DNA of 64,000 nucleotides from Liolophura sinensis (taxonomy: Eukaryota > Mollusca > Polyplacophora > Chitonida > Chitonidae): positions 19,761,608 to 19,825,607 of the forward strand of contig NC_088300.1 of NCBI RefSeq assembly GCF_032854445.1. Direction: 5' to 3'. The notes beneath the pieces are model-generated. The model searched no databases and was not told the DNA's origin. It saw only the letters and a program-made list of their open reading frames with translations. A program made the translations under genes and the position numbers. Numbering within the stretch: position 1 is the stretch's first letter; each line of letters begins with the position of its first letter. Positions 36,146-48,400 of the stretch are shown here, piece by piece.

Positions 36146-37602
36146 CTGCATGGTATCACCTAAAGTTGTGAACAATCAGTGGAGTAGCTACTGAACCGGT
36201 GACCAACGGCAAGTTTAAACCTGAGTGACGCACAGCGCTTTGAGGAAATAACAGGATCCATAGTGACACAGGTGTGAATAATCCCATGATGTGAAATCCA
36301 GCAGACAGCAGCATCCACTTCACGAGTGAGAGATCAATGTCAATTTCCTGATGGCCGATTGCCTATCAGCTTTGTACACTGCTTATCATATCGAGCGGAA
36401 AATCGGAGATTGAGGAGATTTTGCATCACACTACTCTCCAAACCTATTGTGTACAAATTTGCACATCCACAATGGAATGTGTATCAGCGATACACACATA
36501 TATACACCAGTCAGTGGATGAATTACACATTTTATGTACCGCTGTTACACAAAATAATGTGGATGTGCATTTTTGCCACAACACTGTGTACCATTTTCCA
36601 CGCACCTGGTGTCAGATTATTGCCGACCATACCTCTGTTCTTACCAACAAGAACCCCCTACCCATGAAATAAATTCTTGCCCATGCTATTTGTTTTTCAC
36701 AAATCGCCTAAAATTGTGAGCCCACTAGGGAGTTCTGCGAGCCCAATTATATTCATTTACAGAAAAGTCGTCCGACGCATAAATTGTGGCATTATGTGAA
36801 TATAGGGAGGTAAGATAGTTTTATCATCACCGTCTTCCAAAATTCTCCGGCTTTAAAGGCACACAGAAACGATGCTGATTGGCTGAGATGAAGATAGGGT
36901 TTCCTGGGTTACATCTTGCTGCCTTAGTCACGCTTGAATAATTGCACCATATCCTAAAATTCAGCTCGCAAGGCATAGCCTGGACTTGCCTATCTCTCAC
37001 ACCAGCCAGTCAGCAACGATTTAAGTTAGAAGGTCCATTGTTTACTCCCCACACGCATAAAACTGAACCTGGCATATAAAAGTGAAATATTCTTTCGCAC
37101 AGCGTTAAACATGAAGTAATCCATCGGTGTTTAGCCATTCCCTGATGCGATTTCGCTACCAGTCTTCTTGTAAACAGCAGTCTCCAAGGGACAGCTCTTA
37201 GATTTTAGTCATTGTCTTTGGCCCTTTGCATAATAAAAATCAATATTGCCCCATAAACGTTAGAGAAAGGGCAATTAAAGTTAACATATATTAAATACAA
37301 ATGTCATTTTACACAAGGCCTATTATCTGATGGCAAATTCAGTGTATACTGACAACACACTATGACTGGGGTCGGTATGCTGTATTCACTCATTTGTGAA
37401 GTCAGACCTGTGAGCATAAGCGGGATTTGGATACAGATTTCATTCCTTCGCTTAGAACCTTCCTCATAACTTTCCACCATCTTTGCAAACTGTTGGCTGC
37501 TTCTTTTTGTACCAATCGGTCTTAATTTCGTATTTTATACACCAGTACTTCTTCATTTTCTTTTCCATTTTGGTTTACAGCTGGTATACCCTGTGGTCTG
37601 CC
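36146..37602. other. Intergenic, with a SINE S2 relic near 37.1 kb
   Basis: About 37066-37112 carries ATATAAAAGTGAAATATTCT and CGTTAAAC, the 3' core of S2. Nothing else is recognised. Confidence 0.4.
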
Positions 37603-40404
37603 GATATGTATCCCATCATCTGTACCAATTCAGACCTGCGGATACAAGGCTTGGAGTTCCACCCAGTTACACTAAACTGACACCACACTACAGTCAATGA
37701 TATGTATCCATTTACTCATACCAAACTAGACCTGGAGTTCCACCCAGTCACACTATACTGACACCCCACTACAGTCAGTGATATGTATCCCCTCACTCGT
37801 ACCAAATCAGACCTGTGGACAGCAGACCTGGAGTTCCACCCAGTCACACTATACGGACACCACACCACAGTCAATGATATGTATCCCTTTACTCATACCA
37901 AACCAGACCTGGAGTTCCACCCAGTCACACTATACTGACATCCCACTACAGTCAGTGATATGAATCCTCTCACTCTTACCAAACCAGACCTGCGGACACC
38001 AGACCTGGAGTTCCACCCAGTCACACTATACTGACACACAACTACAGTCAATGATATGTATCCCTTTACTCATACCAAACTAGACCTGGAGTTCCACCCA
38101 GTCACACTATACTGACATCCCACTACAGTCAGTGATATGAATCCTCTCACTCTTACCAAACCAGACCTGCGGACACCAGACCTGGAGTTCCACCCAGTCA
38201 CACTATACTGACACACAACTACAGTCAATGATATGTATCCTCTCACTCGTACCAAATCTGACCTGTGGACAGCAGACCTGGAGTTCCACCCAGTCACACT
38301 ATACGGACACCACACTACAGTCAGTGATATGTATCCTCTCACTCGTACCAAATCTGACCTGTGGACACCAGATCTGGAATTCCACCCAGTCACACTATAC
38401 TGACACCGCACTACAGTCAGTGATATGTATCCTCTCACTCTTACCAAACCAGACCTGTGGACACCAGACCTGGAGTTCCATCCAGTCACAATATACTGAC
38501 ACCCAACTACAGTCAGTGATATGTATCCCCTCACTCGTACCAAATCTGACCTGTGGACACCAGACCTGGAGTTCCACCCACTCACACTATACTGACGCCC
38601 AACTACAGTCAGTGATATGTATCCTCTCACTCGTACCAAATCTGACCTGTGGACACCAGACCTAGAGTTCCATCCAGTCACAGTGTACTGACACCCAACT
38701 ACAGTCAGTGATATGTATCCCTTCACTTGTACCAAAGCAGACCTGTGGACACCAGACCTGGAGTTCCCCCCAGTCACACTATACTGAAACCACACTACAG
38801 TCAGTGATATGTATCCCCTCACTCGTACCAAATCTGACCTGTGGACACCAGACCTGGAGTTCCACCCACTCACAGTATACTGACGGCCAACTACAGTCAG
38901 TGATATGTATCCTCTCACTCGTACCAAATCTGACCTGCAGGCACCAGACCTGGAGTTCCACCCACTCACAGTATACTGACGCCCAACTACAGTCAGTGAT
39001 ATGTATCCTCTCACTTGTACCAAATCTGACCTGTGGACACCAGACCTAGAGTTCCATCCAGTCACAGTGTACTGAAACCACACTACAGTCAGTGATATGT
39101 ATCCTCTCACTTGTACCAAATCATACCTGTGGACACCAGACCTGGAGTTCCATCCAGTCACAGTGTACTGAAACCCAACTACAGTCAGTGATATGTATCC
39201 TCTCACTCGTACCAAATCTGACCTGTGGACACCAGACCTGGAGTTCCACCCAGTCACACTATACTGACGCCCAACTACAGTCAGTGATATGTATCCTCTC
39301 ACTCGTACCAAATCTGACCTGTGGACACCAGACCTGGAGTTCCACCCACTCACAGTATACTGACGCCCAACTACAGTCAGTGATATGTATCCTCTCACTT
39401 GTACCAAATCTGACCTGTGGACAGCAGACCTAGAGTTCCATCCAGTCACAGTATACTGACGCCCAACTACAGTCAGTGATATGTATCCTCTCACTTGTAC
39501 CAAATCTGACCTGTGGACACCAGACCTAGAGTTCCATCCAGTCACAGTATACTGAAACCCAACTAAAGTCAGTGATATGTATCCTCTCACTTGTACCAAA
39601 CCAGACCTGTGGACACCAGATCTGGAATTCCACCCAGTCACACTATACTGACACCGCACTACAGTCAGTGATATGTATCCTCTCACTTGTACCAAATCTG
39701 AAATGTGGACACCAGACCTGGAGTTCCACCCAGTCACACTATACTGACACCACACTACAGTCAGTGATATGTATCCTCTCACTCGTACCAAACCAGACCT
39801 GTGGACACCAGACCTGGAGTTCCACCCAGTCACACTATACTGACATCTCACTACAGTCAGTAATAAGAATCCTCTCACTCGTACCAAACCAGACCTGTGG
39901 ACACCAGACCTGGAGTTCCACCCAGTCACACTATACTGACACCACACTACAGTCAGTGATATGTATCCTCTCACTCGTACCAAACCAGACCTGTGGACAC
40001 CAGATCTGGAGTTCCACCCAGTCACACTATGCTGACATCTCACTACAGTCAGTAATAAGAATCCTCTCACTCGTACCAAACCAGACCTGTGGACACCAGA
40101 TCTGGAGTTCCACCCAGTCACACTATACTGACACCACACTACAGTCAGTGATATGTATCCTCTCACTCGTACCAAACCAGACCTGTGGACACCAGATCTG
40201 GAGTTCCACCCAGTCACACTATACTGACATCTCACTACAGTCAGTAATAAGAATCCTCTCACTCGTACCAAACCAGACCTGTGGACACCAGACCTGGAGT
40301 TCCATCCAGTCACACTATACTGACACCGCACTACAGTCAATGATATGTATCCCTTCACTCGTACCAAACCAGACCTGGAGTTTCACCCAGTCACAGTATA
40401 CTAT
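37603..40404. repeat. Minisatellite, 96-bp unit, about 29 copies
   Basis: Exact 96-bp steps occur across most of the array (for example 39181, 39277, 39373). Unit landmarks are ACTACAGTCAGTGATATGTA, CTCACTCGTACCAAA, ACCTGTGGACACCAGACCTG and GAGTTCCACCCAGTCACACT. Some units near both ends are 81 bp long, having lost 15 bp between two AGACCTG words. Because 96 is a multiple of three, a stop-free minus-strand frame of 765 codons runs from 40367 to 38070 as about 24 units of 32 aa, and a second frame stays open on the plus strand. At 39.8-40.3 kb every second unit has AGTAATAAGAATCC in place of AGTGATATGTATCC, giving a 192-bp dimer repeated three times. The array lies about 460 bp beyond the stop codon of the TEX30-like gene. 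Confidence 0.97.
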
Positions 40405-40863
40405 ATGTATACAAATATATATACACATGTATGCATATACTATTCACTATTAGAATAAAAAGTTTTTAAAAACTTCTACTGTATATTTGACAGCCAACAA
40501 AATACAAACACTGATTTCAAATAACCTCAATGAATGCAGCTGTAATAAAACATCCACCATGAATGTAGGTTTATGGTGCATTTCTTTCATCATTAGTTCT
40601 GAAAAACTGTATATGTATATCATATTTCAGGTAAGAGAACACAATCACTTAAAAAAAGAAAGAAAGAAAAAAAAGCCATCATGAATACTTCTACGATTTC
40701 TACCACACTGGTTTTCAAAACGCCATCACAAGCCATCGGCTAATTTTTAAAACTTTTCGTTTCAATGATGATTAATACACAAACTATGCAACACCATGAC
40801 AAAAAATAACACTGTAAGACAAATTTAAATACAGACGGTCAAGGTCAATGTAAGCGGAGTGCA
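40405..40863 (-). other. 3' flank / probable 3' UTR of the TEX30-like gene
   Basis: AT-rich sequence between the TEX30-like stop codon and the 96-bp array. I see no clear minus-strand AATAAA, so the transcript end is not placed and might run into the array. Confidence 0.35.
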
Positions 40864-43046
<2,183 letters not shown>

Positions 43047-43281
43047 ACTGTCCTCTTTCCAGCTTACTATGTCTTCTATTGGATTAGAAAATCATTAAGA
43101 ATTAAAAAATACCCGCAAGAAGTTTGAAAAAAAATGCATTGCATGTGAAAAAAATCAATATCAGCTATATTCAAATCAAGGTGATATCGTGAACAGGACA
43201 GAAGGTTTCATGCTTTGTTTTCTGACAATTTCATGTGATTTATTTCTGCTAAGAAGAGAAATCTCCATTGACTTTATTTGT

Positions 43282-43682
43282 GTACTACTCTTTTTAAGAT
43301 ATTAATTATTGAACGTTAAATTTAGAAACATTTTGTACCATGTATATACTTCTTATTTCCTTTTTCTCATAAAAATAAGTGATATTCTGATTGGACAATG
43401 AAGAAAGGGTGTTTAAATAGCACAATCAAGGCTATATATACACAGTAAACATGAATCCTCTAAAAAAAAAATTTTCACCAATACATCACAAAACTTTCAG
43501 TTCTTCATGTACCCGTCGCTTTTCTCCAGCGATAATGAACTCCGGTGATATAGGTTAATCCAGACTGATATTACACAGGAAAGGTACATGTACAACACTC
43601 AAGAAATTTACAACATCCTGGTATAGTTAAAATCCAAGCCAACCAAGTGAGAGCTAGGGTTGAACATTAAAACACCACATGG
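43282..43682 (-). mobile_element. Unnamed interspersed element, inverted copy 1
   Basis: The reverse complement of this stretch aligns in order and almost gap-free with 46368-47136 once a SINE is removed from the latter. Shared words include GTTGTACATGTACCTTTCCT, TAGAGGATTCATGTTTACTG, TAGCCTTGATTGTGCTATT, ATTGTCCAATCA and GTTCAATAATTAATATC. There is no coding capacity. Its inner end (43649-43722) folds back on itself. Confidence 0.75.
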
Positions 43683-43722
43683 TGCCACGTATAATGTAAT
43701 GTTCAAACCTAGCTCTCACTTG
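43649..43722. repeat. Near-perfect 25-bp hairpin
   Basis: AAGTGAGAGCTAGGGTTGAA and its mirror TTCAAACCTAGCTCTCACTT pair over about 25 bp with one mismatch, around a loop of some 25-30 bases containing ACACCACATGGTGCC. It lies at the inner end of the inverted element copy. Confidence 0.85.
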
Positions 43723-44065
43723 TGCACTGCGTGAACTTGTGCATTGCCATTTAACCTAAGCATGCAAAAGTTCAGATGATAGGCAAGATGTATGTTAAGT
43801 TGCATAAAAATCGGCACAGTGGATAGGGAGATGCATGGAGAAAATCATGATAAGACAGACAGACTTCCAGACAGAAGGAGAGAGGGTAATTCCAGTATAT
43901 AATCCCTTCATCTCCCCCCCCCCCCAACTTTCTTGACCGGGGTGGGGGATTGGGGAGGTGCATTTTCAAACACTACACTCACTGTGACCGCCATCTCGTT
44001 CTGATAGTCGTACATACAAGTCATGCGATCGATGTGAACGCAGAAAAAAATAAGGTTGTTAAAGA

Positions 44066-44396
44066 AGTGAGTGAGTGAGTGCTTGGGGTTTAACGTCGTA
44101 CTCAACAATTTTTCAGTCATATGACGACGAAGGAATCCTTAGGGTGCATATATAATGTAATGTGCCTCCTTGTTGCAGGACGGATTTCCACCGCTCTTTT
44201 ATTCAGTGCTGCTTCACTGAGACGACTTACCGAAGGCAAGTAAGCCGCCCCGCCCGAGCCATTATACTGATACGGGTCAACCAGTCGTTGCACTATCCCC
44301 TTCATGCTGAATGCCAAGCGAGGAAGTTACAACTTCCTCTTTTAAAGTCTTAGGTGTGACTCGATCAAGGATTGATCCTGGATCTACCAGTGGTTG
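44066..44396 (-). repeat. tRNA-derived SINE, family S1
   Basis: GTGAGTGAGTGAGTGCTTGG, GGTTTAACGTCGTACTCAAC, CCTCCTTGTTGCAGGACGGA, CATTATACTGATACGGGTCA, GCCAAGCGAGGAAGTTACAA and GATTGATCCTGGATCTACC from the B-box side. The A-box end is lost. It lies between the two divergent genes. Confidence 0.9.
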
Positions 44397-45110
44397 TTAA
44401 AGGGATATAATACCTATGGCAATCATTATAGTAACACTAAGCAAATCTAGTCGTCCATTTGGCTGGTTCACGCCCCATCATCAGATGGCGCTAATAGATT
44501 CTGCCTTGCCACAGTGGGTGTAGCGTCTGAAAATGTATTTATTTGTGAATTTGGGCGGTTGTCATGGATCGTTTTTGGTTCGGCGAGACTCAAAACAGGC
44601 TATAGTTGATTATGGGGATCACTCTTTTGACATCAGTTTACACTAGGGAAGATGCGCGTGTGAAGATGTGGTAAATGAGGCTTACTGTTGATCCGGCACG
44701 TTAAAAGCAGTTTTTCCCCGTGACTCACCCAAGTTAGTCGATACATTAAGTTACATTCTGCAACTAGAATTGATAAAGGACTCTGGAAAAAACTGATGAC
44801 CACTATGTAAATTAATTTACATGTAATACAACAGGATATTTGGAGAAAATTCGTTGAAAGCGATGGCAGAGACCTGTACGAAATGCATTCACAAGAAATT
44901 AATGATCAAAACAGCTAGATCGTCCTACGGCTACGAACGGATGGTCAGGCAGACGCTAGATGGACATTCAGCATTTTTCACAAAGATGCAAGCATTAATA
45001 AATCTAAGCCACGAGTAAGTAACTCCTTATTTCCTTATGGTTCTACCGCTAAGGAGCCATCAACAAATATGTACACATACAGTATGGTGCCATCTGTAAC
45101 TGTACCGACT
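44397..45110. other. Intergenic region between the divergent genes
   Basis: No frame or repeat recognised. It is less AT-rich than the far spacers, as expected near promoters. Confidence 0.35.
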
Positions 45111-45293
45111 TCACATGCTTCTTATTTCCCGCACTCTGTCCACAGCTTTCTGCTGTGCAGCCCTTGACCTCCAAGGGCGGAATTTTATGTCAATTTCAAT
45201 CACCATTTCCTTATCACCATTTGACACGGAAACAGTAGCATGTTTTTGCTTTGGTAATTCGAAATAATTCACCTCTTTACCAAAACAACCCAT
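45111..45293 (-). CDS. Short divergent frame upstream of legumain (60 codons), doubtful
   Basis: The minus-strand frame has its ATG at 45293, only 156 bp from the legumain ATG. The peptide has mixed, protein-like composition (GDKEMVIEIDIKFRPWRSRA) and ends with a basic, helix-like stretch. It could be the first exon of a divergently transcribed gene that shares the legumain promoter, since GT words occur near its end (GCAT|GTGAAG). It could also be a chance frame. No family recognised. Confidence 0.25.
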   Translation of the reverse strand: MGCFGKEVNYFELPKQKHATVSVSNGDKEMVIEIDIKFRPWRSRAAQQKAVDRVREIRSM

Positions 45294-45448
45294 TTAATTT
45301 GTTTTTGCCCTTACCACCTTAAAGACTCTTTTATTGGTCGGAGCGTTTGCAGCACGTGATTTGTGACGCGGCTGTAAACAGTGATGTGTGCCCTCGTGAC
45401 GACAGACACTTCTGGGTCATCGAAGAAGACAACAGCGACTTGAGCAAG
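45294..45448 (+). promoter_or_regulatory. Legumain promoter / 5' UTR with CCAAT and CACGTG boxes
   Basis: An inverted CCAAT box (ATTGG, 45333-45337) and an E-box CACGTG (45353-45358, context AGCACGTGAT) lie within 120 bp of the start codon. TFEB-type factors bind CLEAR motifs built on CACGTG in lysosomal gene promoters, so this fits a lysosomal protease, but the flanks only partly match the CLEAR consensus. No TATA box is visible, as is common for housekeeping promoters. Confidence 0.4.
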
Positions 45449-48400
45449 ATGAAGACGATCTGTTTGGTTTTAGTCAGCTTAGCGGCGGCATATGCTGCTA
45501 AGATTGAAACGGTGTTTAAATTTGAACAGTTAGAAGAGATCCAAGTGAAGGACGATTCAGAGGGCGTGCACTGGGCAGTGATAGTTGCAGGTTCAAATGG
45601 CTGGTATAACTACAGACATCAGGTAAAAAAAAAAAAAAAAAAAGAAAGTAAGAAGGAAAACATTATTTTCGAAATAGCTCTATGCGGCTATGTTTATGTA
45701 CAAACATAAATATAGACCAAAGTGTTGGAAAATGCTGTAGGTAGATTAATCAAGGACTGACATGCACAATACAGCTCCTGCCATAGTATATATAGCCTGG
45801 GAGCGTGTGAATTATCATATTTGTATATTCCTACAGTACTTGGCAAGAAAACGAACTTTTGCATCTATTAGGAGTAAGTTATATGGTTGATCAGTGTGTG
45901 CCAAAATGGACAGTAGACTGGAGTCCTAACCGTAAAACATGCAACCATCGTTGCCTGAGGATATCTCACTACGCGATCCTTTCGATAAATTGGTGAGTTC
46001 TTTGACGCCTGGCCAGGCGCAATCCACGTGGATGGACTCGGTGTGCTATTTTAAAATTCCAGTTTTAATCATAACACTAAATCCATCCCTGCCTGTACAA
46101 ATCTGGGGTTTTGATGCATCCAAGATGAGGTGCATTTAAAGATGACTGTTGCAACCAGGTACCTGCTCTGGCAGTTAATATATCAAGAGAACTGGGATGT
46201 TTCTAGTGAGTGTCGTTCCCGCAACTGTCCCATCCAGTAGATGAAACAGGGTAGTGAGAAGGCGTATTACCGGCCTTGTGCGAAAAGCTTACCGATAGAA
46301 TCACAGTTTACCGATATAGAGTACGTGCATATTTTGGTTAAAGTAAAAGCAGTCAAGCAGCTATATATGTGGTGTTCAGCTGTAATGTTCAAACCAAGCT
46401 CTCACTTGGTTCGCTTGGATTTTAATTATACCAGGATGTTGTAAATTTCTTGAGTGTTGTACATGTACCTTTCCTCGATAACACAGCTATTGTTAGAACT
46501 CCCAGTTTGGGAGTGGTCAATCCTGGGTCAAGTCACACCTAAGACCTTAAAAGAGGAAGTTGTAACTTCCTCGCTTGGCGGTCAGCGTGAAGGGGATAGT
46601 GCAACAGCTGGTTGACCTGTATCAGTATAATGACTCGGCCTTCAGTTAGGCATCTCAGTGAAGCAGCACCAGATTAAAGAGCAGTGGAAATGCGTCCTGC
46701 AACAAGGAGGCACATTACATGCACTCAAAGGATTCCTGTGTCGTCATATGACTGAAAAATTGTTAAGTGCAACGTTAAACCCCAAGCACTCGCTCACTCA
46801 CTCCTGTGTAATGTCAGCCTGGATTAGCCTATATTACCTGAGTTTATTATCACTGGAGAAAAGCAACGGGTATATGAAAAACTGAAAGTGTTCTTGAACG
46901 TTTGTGATGTATTGGTCAAAATCTTTTCTTTAGAGGATTCATGTTTACTGTGTTTGGATAGCCTTGATTGTGCTATTCTAATTTAAACAAACTTTCTTTA
47001 TTGTCCAATCAGGATGTGACTTATTTTTATGAGTGAAAAGTATGAAATGAAGATAACCATCATTATTTACATGTATAGGTGGTACAGAATGTTTCTAAAT
47101 TTAATGTTCAATAATTAATATCATAAAAAGAATTACATTAACTAAACAAAATTCTTGCATCTTACAGCTGATGATTTTACCTTTTTGATAAAAACACAGG
47201 TTTTTATCTGTACAAATCTACCATCAACCATGGTGTTTATGTGTAGGCATTATATCACAAAATCGGTATATTATTATTTTACATAACAACCTTTAGCCAA
47301 GTGAACTGTGGAGGCACTGTGGTTGAATCCTTGAAGGATATGCTGCCATGTTACGTGTATATCACCTGCTGTAGGGATGGTGTGCTGACTTGAGAGACAG
47401 AAACACGCCCCCTTCTTGGCTGGAACAGGATCATACATGTATGCGTGGCCATAGCTTCTCCGTGTGGTCACATGTCTGCTGAAGTAATTAACACAGTTAA
47501 ATTTCCTAAGGGCTTGCATTTAAGTTATATACTTGTACATACTGTCCTGTACAGCTTTATCTCACACGTTGTTTTCCAAGAAAGTTGATTGCCCTAGGTA
47601 GAAAAAAGGGTTTTGATGTTACACATTCAATTTTTGTCTCAAGGCCTAACTTCCTTGTGATGGCTAATCTTCCTTAATTATTAAGCCTAAATCATTTATT
47701 CATTCCTAAATTGTTTTAGATGCAGTGCATGTTCTGTACATGTGTTTATATATATATATGTGCTTAGTTAAATGCCAAGTATCTAGGAACACTGTATTTT
47801 GTAATCTTGACAATTTAGGCTATTTTCTCTGTAGACACATACAGCATTAGAATAGTGTCAAGTTTCTGCTATAGCTTCATGTACATTATGTAATAGCATT
47901 AGTTTCTAGTAGTTTCTATTTCAACAATGACATTTAAGTATTGTGTATCTGTTAAATGCATCAGCATATTGTAAAATAATGCCACATGTATTCCCAATGC
48001 CTGTGACATGAAACTTGGTGTTAAACTCCCATGTACATGTATAATTAGGAATTTGATAGTAATTTTGTCTTTGTGTATCAGGCTAATAGCATATGATGTA
48101 TAGGTTTTATGTACATGTACATGTGAGCTACAGGTTTGTTATGCATACTCAGGCTTGTTTATTGGTTTAAGATGAACATGCATCTCTCAAACTTAAATGC
48201 CACACCATTACTTGCCTTAGGCCAGTGGTTTGTGCCAGGCTTGGATCCCTCTGCCCATGAAGTAAATGAAGCATTTCTTGAGGCTGCGTTTAGGTACAAA
48301 TGACTTCGTCACTCGCTCAGTTGTATGTCCCATGTGAAATGTATCTTGAAAAATTCTTTGTTTTCATTAGGTTTAAAAAAATGCCAGTAAGTAACTGAAA

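Noticed and set aside
38070-40367. 765-codon minus-strand frame as a confirmed gene
   Set aside because: It is explained by a 96-bp tandem unit that is a multiple of three; another frame is also open on the plus strand and unit differences do not favour synonymous changes. Kept as a finding, not as a CDS.
45347-45448. Upstream in-frame ATG as the legumain start
   Set aside because: It would put 34 hydrophilic residues before the signal peptide; the ATG at 45449 gives a normal secretory N-terminus.
47274-47519. 81-codon minus-strand frame inside legumain intron 1
   Set aside because: No similarity, no splice-site context, and it lies antisense within a repeat-bearing intron.
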